Assembly (NCBI GenBank): GCA_023387085.1
Contig: JAEWIL010000217.1
Location: 1 to 10,785, forward strand
DNA from: Pseudomonadota bacterium
Lineage (GTDB): Bacteria; Pseudomonadota; Alphaproteobacteria; Sphingomonadales; Sphingomonadaceae
Direction of reading: 5' to 3'
Length of the DNA: 10,785 nucleotides
Position 1 is the first letter of the stretch; each line of letters starts with the position of its first letter. Positions 1 through 6,502 of the stretch are shown here, piece by piece. Position numbers and translations under genes: made by a program. Below the pieces are notes generated by a model that did not search any database, was not told the DNA's origin, and was given only the letters and a program-made list of their open reading frames with translations.

Positions 1-19
1 GGCCTAAGCCCGCCACCAC

Positions 20-34
20 ACCCGATAATCGGGT
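20..34 (-). terminator. Weak hairpin downstream of the DUF4402 gene
   Basis: ACCCGA-TAA-TCGGGT forms a 6 bp stem with a 3 nt loop, 10 nt beyond the stop codon of the DUF4402 gene. There is no T-tract on the minus strand after it, so it is not a textbook intrinsic terminator; it may only stabilise the mRNA 3' end. Confidence 0.25.
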
Positions 35-44
35 CGATTACAGC

Positions 45-539
45 TTACTGGTAATTGGCAGTGACGTTGAACGTCCCGGCGTAATTGCCCGCCGCCTGGC
101 TCGCGCCGACGTTCAGCGTGCCGCCGACCGAGAAGGTGCCGCCGGTCCCGGTGAGCACCAGATTCGCTGCCGAATAGGCCAGCGAGGCGGTCATCGTGTT
201 GCTGCCCGACGTCAGTGTCACCGTCGCGGGGCCGCTGATGCCGACGCTCGCGCCGCTCGTGCCGCCGAGGCTGAAGCCCGCGGCCGACGTCGTGCCGATG
301 CAGGTCAGGCCGCTGCCGCAGGTCGCGGCGCCGGCGGTCGAAACCGCGACGGTCGAGGCGGCGGTGCCGCTGACGATCGTGCCGAAGTCGAGATCGCTGG
401 TGTTGTTGATCGTGAGCGGCGCGAGGATCTTCGCCTTCGCCGTCGCGGTCGCCGAGGCGGCGTGCGCCGCCGACGCGTTCATCGCGAAGGCAGCAATCGC
501 GGCGCCGACGAGGGCGCGTTTCATTCCAGTAGTGCGCAT
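45..539 (-). CDS. DUF4402 family secreted protein
   Basis: Predicted exported protein of 164 aa, probably located in the periplasm or at the cell surface; the role is unknown. The chosen ATG (539) begins MRTTGMKRALVG and is preceded by AAGGGA with a 9 nt spacer. A longer in-frame start at 590 would add 17 residues ahead of the signal peptide and is unlikely. Residues 1-27 form a signal peptide (MKR, alanine-rich hydrophobic core, AHA cleavage site before ASATATAKA). The mature part is Ala/Gly/Ser/Thr-rich and beta-like, with the DUF4402 pattern: an early strand ending in LDFGTIVSG, a Cys pair (C74 and C80) that could form a disulfide, and a C-terminal GNYAGTFNVTANYQ strand. DUF4402 proteins are common in sphingomonads and are sometimes likened to pilin or spore-coat-U-like beta sandwiches; that functional link is inference. 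It is transcribed in the same direction as parB but separated by about 280 bp, so it is probably its own unit. Confidence 0.85.
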   Translation of the reverse strand: MRTTGMKRALVGAAIAAFAMNASAAHAASATATAKAKILAPLTINNTSDLDFGTIVSGTAASTVAVSTAGAATCGSGLTCIGTTSAAGFSLGGTSGASVGISGPATVTLTSGSNTMTASLAYSAANLVLTGTGGTFSVGGTLNVGASQAAGNYAGTFNVTANYQ

Positions 540-822
540 ATGATTTGGTCCCTTGAGCAAGTCGAAACTCGAATGGAAATCCCACCCCATTCGCCGACCC
601 CTTTAGCCGGCCACCCGTTCAGGCTTTGCCCAACAATCATGGTTAACAGCGCATACAGGATTGACCCGCGTTGCAGGATGCAAGCGAGCGAAAACAAGGC
701 CTTGAGCCACGCTTTGGCAAGTCGCGGGGATCGCCTTCACGTCCTTAACGACCCTGACGGGACAGATTAAGGGCGATGGAAAGCTAAATTCAACCGTCCA
801 CGCCCGGCCGCATTGCGAATCG
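540..822 (-). promoter_or_regulatory. Non-coding spacer between parB and the DUF4402 gene, with CtrA-like half site
   Basis: This 283 bp gap should hold the 3' end of the parB transcript and the promoter of the DUF4402 gene. Seen directly: the octamer TTAACCAT on the minus strand at 639-646, about 100 bp upstream of the DUF4402 start. It resembles the half site recognised by the alphaproteobacterial cell-cycle regulator CtrA. A second TTAA at the consensus 7 nt spacing is missing. The gap also holds a 5 bp inverted repeat TTGCA-GGA-TGCAA at 671-683. I find no convincing -35/-10 pair, no intrinsic terminator after parB, and no credible small gene. Confidence 0.4.
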
Positions 823-1779
823 TCAGATCGATTCGCCGCTGAGTCGCTGGCAGATCATGTCGAGCTGGTCGAGCGAGGCGAATTTCAGCGTCAGTGCGCC
901 CTTCCCGCCGCCCGCATACTGAATCGCGACGCCGATTCCGAGCAGTTCGGACAAATGGCGCTCGACTGCAACGATGTCGGGATCGCGGCCGCCGTCGGCG
1001 CTCTTATATTCGAGCGGCGCCTTCCGGCCGCCGCCGCCCTTGCCCTCGCGCACGAGCGCTTCGACCGCGCGGACCGAAAGCCCGTCCTTCACGATCTTGC
1101 GTGCGATCTCCTCGGCGCCCTCGACGCCGATCAGCGCGCGCGCATGCCCCATCGACAGCGCGCCCTCGCTGACGAAATCCTGGACCCCCTGCGGCAGGTC
1201 GAGCAGCCGCATCAGGTTCGCGACATGACTGCGCGATTTGCCGACGAGCTTTGCCAGCGCTTCCTGACTATGGCCGAAATCGTCGATGAGGCGACGATAG
1301 GCGCTCGCCTCTTCGATCGCGTTCAGATCCTGGCGCTGGATATTCTCGACCAGCGCAATCTCGTAGGTCGCAGCATCGTCGAGATCGCGCACAAGCGCCG
1401 GAATCTGGTGCAACCCCGCGCGCTGCGCCGCGCGCCAGCGCCGTTCGCCCGCAACGAGCTGATAGCCTTGTCCGTCGGGTGCCTGCCTGATGATGATCGG
1501 CTGGAGCAGCCCGCGCGCCCCGATCGAGTCGGCCAGCTCGGCGATTGCGGCTTCGTCGAAATGACGACGCGGCTGGTTTGGCAGCGGACGGATCGACCCG
1601 ACCGACACATGCTGGACCGCATCGCCAGACACCGGCGCCGCCTTTGTCGCCGCACCCGGCGTCGCAAGGACCGGCGCCTCCACGGCGGCGTCGCCAAACA
1701 GCGCGTTCAGTCCGCGCCCGAGTCCCGAGGGCTTTTTACGCGGCGTCGCTGCGGGACCTTCTCTTTCGTTATCAGACAT
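823..1779 (-). CDS. parB: Chromosome partitioning protein ParB
   Basis: CTP-dependent DNA clamp that loads at parS sites, spreads along DNA and is moved by ParA to segregate the replicated origin. At 318 aa it has the usual family length. The N-terminal GLGRGLNALFG (19-29) is the conserved ParA-contacting segment. The ParB N-domain follows at about 55-155, with GERRWRA (111-117) and ENIQRQDLN (145-153), the arginine-rich and CTP-binding motifs. A helix-turn-helix parS reader sits at about 170-193 (HSQEALAKLVGKSRSHVANL). A Gly/Lys-rich linker leads to a C-terminal dimerisation domain at about 265-318. The ATG directly follows the parA TAA, so translation is probably coupled. It is the last gene of the operon. 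Three of its likely binding sites lie 0.9-3.4 kb upstream in the same operon. Confidence 0.98.
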   Translation of the reverse strand: MSDNEREGPAATPRKKPSGLGRGLNALFGDAAVEAPVLATPGAATKAAPVSGDAVQHVSVGSIRPLPNQPRRHFDEAAIAELADSIGARGLLQPIIIRQAPDGQGYQLVAGERRWRAAQRAGLHQIPALVRDLDDAATYEIALVENIQRQDLNAIEEASAYRRLIDDFGHSQEALAKLVGKSRSHVANLMRLLDLPQGVQDFVSEGALSMGHARALIGVEGAEEIARKIVKDGLSVRAVEALVREGKGGGGRKAPLEYKSADGGRDPDIVAVERHLSELLGIGVAIQYAGGGKGALTLKFASLDQLDMICQRLSGESI

Positions 1780-2562
1780 TTACGCTGCCTTGCGAATATT
1801 GGGAAGGCGATCGATCAGTTCGCGCGCGAGTGCGATATAGGCGGCCGATCCCGCACAGCGATGGTCATAGATCAACGCCGGCAACCCGTGGCTCGGCGCT
1901 TCCGACAGGCGAACATTGCGCGGGATCACCGTTTCGAAGACCACCGGACCCAGCACCTCACGGACATCGTCGGACACCTGGTCGGTCAGCCGGTTGCGGC
2001 GATCGAACATCGTCAGCGCAACGCCGAGAATGAAAAGCTGCGGATTGAAGCGTCCGCGTACGCGCTCGACCGTCGTCAGCAACTGGCTGAGACCCTCGAG
2101 CGCAAAAAATTCGCACTGGAGCGGCACGAGCAACGACTCGGCGGCGATCAGCGCATTGAGCGTCAGCATGCCAAGCGACGGCGGGCAATCGATCAGGCAG
2201 ATATCCCACTGGCCGGCCTCGGCGCCCGACAGCGCCTGCTGCAGACGGTGCAAACGGTCGGAAAATTCGATCAGCTCGATCTCCGCGCCCGAAAGATCGA
2301 CCGTCGCAGGGACGATGTCCAACCGCGGCACCGCAGTGTGCACCGCGCAGTCGGCGAGCGGCGCGTCGCCGCGGAGCAGATCGTAACTCGAAAATTCCCG
2401 CTGCGCTTGGCTGATTCCCAGCCCGGTCGACGCATTCCCCTGCGGGTCGAGGTCGATGATCAGCGTGCGCCAGCCGGTCGCCGCGAGCGCGGTCGCCAGA
2501 TTGATCGCGGTCGTCGTCTTGCCGACCCCGCCCTTCTGGTTCGCCACCGCGATACGGATCAT
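1780..2562 (-). CDS. parA: Chromosome partitioning ATPase ParA
   Basis: Deviant Walker-A ATPase of the ParA/Soj family that binds DNA non-specifically and is stimulated by ParB to drive chromosome segregation. It is 260 aa. The P-loop KGGVGKTT is at 10-17, with the signature lysine K10 and K15. DLDPQGN follows at 37-43, a Walker-B-like segment is ICLIDCPPSLG, and the late RNVRLSEAPSHG motif is present. The start at 2562 is chosen because MIRIAVANQKGG is where the family begins, and GAGGAAAG lies just upstream. Its ATGA overlaps the rsmG stop codon. A longer in-frame start at 2661 would add 33 unrelated residues read through the parS site and the rsmG 3' end. Neighbours rsmG (overlap) and parB (abutting) indicate a translationally coupled operon. 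Confidence 0.97.
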   Translation of the reverse strand: MIRIAVANQKGGVGKTTTAINLATALAATGWRTLIIDLDPQGNASTGLGISQAQREFSSYDLLRGDAPLADCAVHTAVPRLDIVPATVDLSGAEIELIEFSDRLHRLQQALSGAEAGQWDICLIDCPPSLGMLTLNALIAAESLLVPLQCEFFALEGLSQLLTTVERVRGRFNPQLFILGVALTMFDRRNRLTDQVSDDVREVLGPVVFETVIPRNVRLSEAPSHGLPALIYDHRCAGSAAYIALARELIDRLPNIRKAA

Positions 2563-3215
2563 CGCTTTCCTCGCTGTTTTGCCGCGATCCGTCCCTGCCC
2601 CACCACTATCAGGCTTTCGGCGTCGGTGCGGCTCTGTTCCACGTGAAACATTCTCTGCCATGGCTGCGGCAGCAATGCCAGTTCCTTAACCGCGTTTCGG
2701 CCCTTTGGCAGCAACCAGCGCGTCGATTCGGTGGAAAAACGCGCGGACAAGTCGATCAACTTGTGGAGCGGCGCGAAAGCGCGCGCGCTGATCGTCGCCG
2801 CGGGCCGCGTCGCAACCTTCTCGAGCGCCGCTTCGGCGACTTCTACATGCTTCAAATCGAGATCACCCGCGACCGCGCGCAGGAACTCGCAGCGCCGCTT
2901 GCGCGATTCGACGAGGAGCACCGGTCGATCGCTCAGGATCGCGACAATGACACCGGGAAGCCCGGCACCGCTACCGAGGTCAATCCACACGCCGGCGCCT
3001 TCGCGCGTATCGAATGACAGGAGCTGCGCGCTATCGGCGATATGCCGCACCCACATGGTCGGAATCGTCGACGCCGCGATCAGATTCTGATTCGCATTTT
3101 CGGCGACGAGCATCGCGACGAACCGGTCGAGCCGGTCCCATTGCCGAGCCGTCGGATCCAAGGCTTCGCCCATCCACGCGCGCGCGGCCTCTTCGCTGTC
3201 GAGCAGACGCGTCAT
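2559..3215 (-). CDS. rsmG: 16S rRNA (guanine-N7) methyltransferase RsmG (GidB)
   Basis: SAM-dependent methyltransferase that places the m7G mark at the position equivalent to E. coli 16S rRNA G527; loss is associated with low-level streptomycin resistance in other bacteria. It is 218 aa, typical for the family. The N-terminal NLIAASTIPTMWVRHIADSAQL region and the SAM-binding motif I, WIDLGSGAGLPG (77-88), are clear. RARAF-type motifs appear as ISARAFAPLHKL (142-153). The end carries MFHVEQ (189-194), whose codons form a parS site, followed by a 24-residue tail. Start and stop both overlap their neighbours in ATGA (mnmG stop/rsmG start; rsmG stop/parA start), showing tight translational coupling. 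Confidence 0.97.
   Translation of the reverse strand: MTRLLDSEEAARAWMGEALDPTARQWDRLDRFVAMLVAENANQNLIAASTIPTMWVRHIADSAQLLSFDTREGAGVWIDLGSGAGLPGVIVAILSDRPVLLVESRKRRCEFLRAVAGDLDLKHVEVAEAALEKVATRPAATISARAFAPLHKLIDLSARFSTESTRWLLPKGRNAVKELALLPQPWQRMFHVEQSRTDAESLIVVGQGRIAAKQRGKR
2635..2650. other. parS: parS site 1 (inside rsmG)
   Basis: TGTTCCACGTGAAACA matches the parS consensus TGTTTCACGTGAAACA with a single change, or read on the minus strand TGTTTCACGTGGAACA. It lies within the rsmG 3' end, 73 bp upstream of the parA start. It encodes RsmG residues FHVEQ in frame. ParB loading here is inferred from the consensus and the adjacent parAB genes. Confidence 0.95.
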
Positions 3216-5083
3216 GCTGCGCGCCGCCGGCTATGCACCATGATCGCGGTCAGCGCCGCCGGGGTCACCCCGTCGATCCGTCCCGCCTGCCCCAATGTTT
3301 CCGGACGCGCCTTCGTCAGCCGCTCAACCATCTCGCGCGACAATCCTCCTATCGCGCCATAGTCGAGCGCGGGATCGAGCAGAATCGCCTCATTCGCCGC
3401 GAGCGACCGCAGCTCGGCTTCCTGTCGCGCGATATAGGGCGCGTAGTGCGCGTCCTCGGCGAGCTCCGACAGGATCGCGATGTCGATCGTCTCGAGTTCG
3501 GGCGCAAGCCTGCCCAGTGTCGCCAGTGTCACCTGCGGAAACCGCAACAGCTCGATGCGCGTGCGGACGACCCCGTCACCCGGAATCGTCATGCCGAGTA
3601 TTGCATAATCGCCCGACGCGACCGGTACGTCGAGAATCGCGCGGGCGCGCGAGCGTTCAGCCTGCCTGGCCTCGAACAGCTCTGCGGTCGCCGCGCGCAC
3701 CAGGCCCAGCTCGATGCCTTTCGGCGTCAGCCTCGTAGCAGCATTGTCGGCGCGCAACCGGAGCCGATATTCGGCGCGCGCCGTCAGCATCCGGTACGGC
3801 TCGGTCACGCCCTGCAGCACCAGATCGTCCACCATCACCCCGATATAGGATTCGGAGCGGTCGAGGATCAGCGGCTCGCGGCCCTGCACGGCGAGCGCAG
3901 CGTTCGCGCCGGCAATCAGGCCTTGAGCGGCTGCCTCCTCGTATCCGGTCGTGCCATTGATCTGCCCCGCGCAATAAAGCCCCCCGACTGCGCGGACCTG
4001 CAACGTCCGGTCGAGGGCGCGCGGGTCGATATGGTCATATTCGACCGCATAGCCCGGCACCACCATCTCGACACGTTCGAGCCCCTCCATCGTCCGCAAC
4101 ATCGCAAGCTGGACGTCGGCGGGAAGCGATGTCGAGACACCGTTGGGGTAAACGAGATTCGAATCGAGACCCTCTGGCTCCAGAAAGACCTGATGCCCCT
4201 CGCGATCGGCGAACCGGTGAATTTTGTCTTCGATCGACGGGCAATAACGCGGGCCCGCCGCACCAATCGCGCCCGTGAACAGGGGCGAACGGTCTAGATT
4301 GGCCGCGATGATCGCGTGGCTCTCGGCGTTGGTTCGCGTGATGGCGCAAAAAATCTGCGGAACGGTACGTGCGCTGTTCCACGTGGAACAGGTCCAGGTC
4401 GCACCGTCTACGCTATCCGACGGCTGCTCGTGGAGCCGTGCCCAGTCGATCGTACGCGCATCGAGCCGCGGGGGCGTTCCCGTCTTGAGCCGGGCCATCG
4501 GCAGCTTCGCGCCGCGAAGCTGCGCTGCGAGGCGGTGGGCACCGGCTTCGTCGATCCGCCCGCCCTCCATTCGTTCCTCGCCGCGGAACAGGCGCCCGCC
4601 GAGGAAGGTGCCGGTGGCAAGCACCACCGCAGTCGCGGCGAGTTCGGTGCCGTCGCCGAGCTCGATGCCTTCGACACGCCCGCCATCCACCGACAGCCGG
4701 AGCGCCGCCGCCTCCCCCGCGACAACCGTAATCGCGCGTTCGGCGGCGAGCAGCGCCTGGATCGCATCGCGATAGAGCTTGCGGTCGGCCTGGATACGTG
4801 GTCCCTGCACTGCCGCACCCTTCGACGCGTTGAGCATCCGGTAATGGATCGCCGCGCTGTCGGCGGCGCGCGCCATCCAGCCGTCGAGCGCGTCGACCTC
4901 GCGCATCAAATGGCCCTTGCCAAGCCCCCCGATCGCCGGGTTGCAGGACATCGTCCCGATCAACGCAGGGTCGAAACTGACCAGCGCGACGCGCGCGCCC
5001 AGCCGCGCCGCAGCCGCTGCGGCTTCGGTCCCGGCATGTCCACCACCGACGACGATAACATCGAAAATTGCTGAAGCTTGCAT
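3212..5083 (-). CDS. mnmG: tRNA uridine-5-carboxymethylaminomethyl modification enzyme MnmG (GidA)
   Basis: FAD-dependent partner of MnmE that builds the (carboxymethyl)aminomethyl group on U34 of tRNAs reading split codon boxes. It is 623 aa, the usual length. The FAD-binding VVGGGHAGTE is at 11-20. SCNPAIGGLGKGH (46-58) contains the first catalytic Cys (C47), and RYCPSIEDK contains the second (C281), equivalent to E. coli C47 and C277. RMLNASKG, TGTFLGG, RLKTGTPP, YPNGVSTSLP and GLYCAGQINGTTGYEEAAAQG follow in family order, then the helical C-terminal domain. Residues 229-238 (TWTCSTWNSA), in a loop normally variable, are partly dictated by an internal parS site. The start has AAGG with a 10 nt spacer. 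The stop overlaps the rsmG start (ATGA). Confidence 0.98.
   Translation of the reverse strand: MQASAIFDVIVVGGGHAGTEAAAAAARLGARVALVSFDPALIGTMSCNPAIGGLGKGHLMREVDALDGWMARAADSAAIHYRMLNASKGAAVQGPRIQADRKLYRDAIQALLAAERAITVVAGEAAALRLSVDGGRVEGIELGDGTELAATAVVLATGTFLGGRLFRGEERMEGGRIDEAGAHRLAAQLRGAKLPMARLKTGTPPRLDARTIDWARLHEQPSDSVDGATWTCSTWNSARTVPQIFCAITRTNAESHAIIAANLDRSPLFTGAIGAAGPRYCPSIEDKIHRFADREGHQVFLEPEGLDSNLVYPNGVSTSLPADVQLAMLRTMEGLERVEMVVPGYAVEYDHIDPRALDRTLQVRAVGGLYCAGQINGTTGYEEAAAQGLIAGANAALAVQGREPLILDRSESYIGVMVDDLVLQGVTEPYRMLTARAEYRLRLRADNAATRLTPKGIELGLVRAATAELFEARQAERSRARAILDVPVASGDYAILGMTIPGDGVVRTRIELLRFPQVTLATLGRLAPELETIDIAILSELAEDAHYAPYIARQEAELRSLAANEAILLDPALDYGAIGGLSREMVERLTKARPETLGQAGRIDGVTPAALTAIMVHSRRRAA
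4375..4390. other. parS: parS site 2 (inside mnmG)
   Basis: TGTTCCACGTGGAACA is a perfect 16 bp palindrome, two symmetrical changes from the TGTTTCACGTGAAACA consensus and identical to site 3. On the minus strand it encodes MnmG residues C232-S-T-W-N236 in a loop between conserved motifs. It lies about 1.8 kb upstream of parA. Confidence 0.93.
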
Positions 5084-5142
5084 GATTGCGGCGCCTTTAG
5101 CGCAAGGCGTGCAGCGAATCCACCATGCTGCAATCGATGTGG

Positions 5143-5158
5143 TGTTCCACGTGGAACA
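5143..5158. other. parS: parS site 3 (between mnmE and mnmG)
   Basis: TGTTCCACGTGGAACA, identical to site 2, fills part of the 75 bp mnmE-mnmG gap and ends exactly at the base next to the mnmE stop codon (5159-5161). It is the only one of the three sites that is not coding. As a palindrome in the operon mRNA it could also form a short hairpin, but there is no T-tract. Confidence 0.93.
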
Positions 5159-6502
5159 TCATTTTCCGATACAGAAGCGCCCGAACAGCGCGTCGAGCAT
5201 GTCCTCGACCCCTGCACGCCCCGTGATGCGGTCGAGCGCCGCCGCCGCCAGCCGCAGCCGTTCGGCGATCATGATCAGATCGCTTGCCTCGCGCGATGCG
5301 GGGTCGACCGCCAGCCATTCGCGCGCGTCGGCCAATGCCGCGCGCTGCCGCTTGCGCAGCGCCGCCTCGCCTTCGCGCGGCAACAATGTGCGCGCCATCG
5401 CAACGATCATCCGGTGGAGCCGGTCCATCCCCTCGCCCGTCGCGGCCGACAGGATCAGGTCGCATCGCGCCGCCGCCGCTTCGGCCGCGGCGTCGCCCCT
5501 CCATCGGTCGGCCTGCGCGGCGATCAGGATCGTCCGGGCATGATCGGGGGCGTCGCCGGGCGACCCCAGCCACAGCAGGATGTCCGCCGCCTCGACCGCC
5601 GCCTTCGCCCGGTCGATGCCGATCGTCTCGATACCATCGGCAGCTTCGGCGCGGATTCCCGCCGTGTCCGAAAACCGCATCGCGATTCCGTCGAGCGCGA
5701 GCGGCGTCTCGATCACGTCGCGTGTCGTTCCCGCGACGGGCGACACGATCGCCAGCTCGCGCTGGGCCAAGGCATTGATAAGCGTCGATTTACCCGCGTT
5801 TGGCGGGCCCGCGATGACGACCTTCAGGCCTTCTGCAATCACCTCGGCCGCCGGCCGCGCCAGCCAGGAGCCAAGCTCGGCACCCAAAGTTGCCATCCCC
5901 GCCACCAGCCGTTCCGCGGCACCTTCGTAAACTTCGACATCATCCTCGTCGGCGAAATTCAGCTCTGCCTCGGCGCCCGCCATCAGCCCGAGCAGCCGGT
6001 CCTGCCAGCCCGCGACGGCGCGCGAGACATGACCGTTCGCCATATCGAGCGCCTGCACACGCTGGCTCTCTGTCTCGGCCGCGAGCAGGTCGGCGAGCCC
6101 TTCGGCTTCGGCGAGATCGATCCGGCCGTTGAGGAAGGCGCGCCGTGTGAACTCGCCGGCTTCGGCGCGGCGCAGGCCCGGCATTGCGGCGAGTGCACCC
6201 TCGACCGCCGCGACGACCGCGCGGCCGCCGTGGAGGTGCAGTTCGGCCAGATCCTCGCCGGTCGCGGTCGCGGGGCCCGGAAACCAGAGGATCAGCGCGC
6301 AATCGAGCGGCGCGCCCGCCCCGTCTCTAAGCGTAGCGAGCGAAGCGCGACGCGGCGCGGGCAACCGCCCCGCCAGTGCCTCGAGCGCTTGGCCGGCGGC
6401 TGGTCCGCTGATCCGTACGACGCCGATCGCCGCCGGCGGCGAGCCGCTCGACAGCGCGAAAATCGTATCGCTTGCGAGGGATTGAGCAGCGACTTGGTTC
6501 AG
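5159..6502 (-). CDS. mnmE: tRNA modification GTPase MnmE (TrmE), probable CTG start
   Basis: GTPase that works with MnmG on tRNA wobble U34. From CTG at 6502 it is 447 aa, a normal length. The N-terminal formyl-THF-binding domain begins DTIFALSSG, then VVRISGP and EDLAELHLHGG, followed by EFTRRAFLNGRIDL. The G domain has GPPNAGKS (232-239), GTTRD (258-262) and DTAG (279-282). The C-terminal CIGK (444-447) is the conserved catalytic tail. No ATG, GTG or TTG exists between the upstream in-frame stops and the TTG at 6364, which would cut away DTIFALSSG. The CTG has AAGGGA 8 nt upstream and overlaps the preceding gene's stop as CTGA, so it is preferred; a gene caller may report 6364. The G4 motif normally NKxD reads AQAD (329-332), so guanine specificity may be read differently. 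Confidence 0.93.
   Translation of the reverse strand: MNQVAAQSLASDTIFALSSGSPPAAIGVVRISGPAAGQALEALAGRLPAPRRASLATLRDGAGAPLDCALILWFPGPATATGEDLAELHLHGGRAVVAAVEGALAAMPGLRRAEAGEFTRRAFLNGRIDLAEAEGLADLLAAETESQRVQALDMANGHVSRAVAGWQDRLLGLMAGAEAELNFADEDDVEVYEGAAERLVAGMATLGAELGSWLARPAAEVIAEGLKVVIAGPPNAGKSTLINALAQRELAIVSPVAGTTRDVIETPLALDGIAMRFSDTAGIRAEAADGIETIGIDRAKAAVEAADILLWLGSPGDAPDHARTILIAAQADRWRGDAAAEAAAARCDLILSAATGEGMDRLHRMIVAMARTLLPREGEAALRKRQRAALADAREWLAVDPASREASDLIMIAERLRLAAAALDRITGRAGVEDMLDALFGRFCIGK

Noticed and set aside
4..585. Arg-rich minus-strand frame overlapping the DUF4402 gene
   Set aside because: Out-of-frame reading of the DUF4402 gene; basic repetitive composition with no start signal.
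696..709. Palindrome CAAGGCCTTG followed by TTTT as a parB terminator
   Set aside because: A perfect palindrome without a loop cannot form a useful 3' hairpin; the T-run is only four bases.
462..770. Plus-strand open frame spanning the parB-DUF4402 spacer
   Set aside because: No ribosome binding site or recognisable protein, and half of it is antisense to the signal peptide region.
955..2646. Open frame of over 560 codons on the plus strand across parB and parA
   Set aside because: It is antisense to two unmistakable genes, is Arg-rich with no recognisable domain, and is explained by few stop codons opposite GC-rich coding sequence.
2563..2661. N-terminal extension of ParA (33 extra residues)
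   Set aside because: The extension reads through the parS site and the rsmG end, has no conservation with ParA, and the start at 2562 has a strong ribosome binding site.
3014..4297. Long plus-strand open frame opposite mnmG
   Set aside because: Low-complexity Arg/Ala/Pro composition, no ribosome binding site, and mnmG on the other strand is certain.
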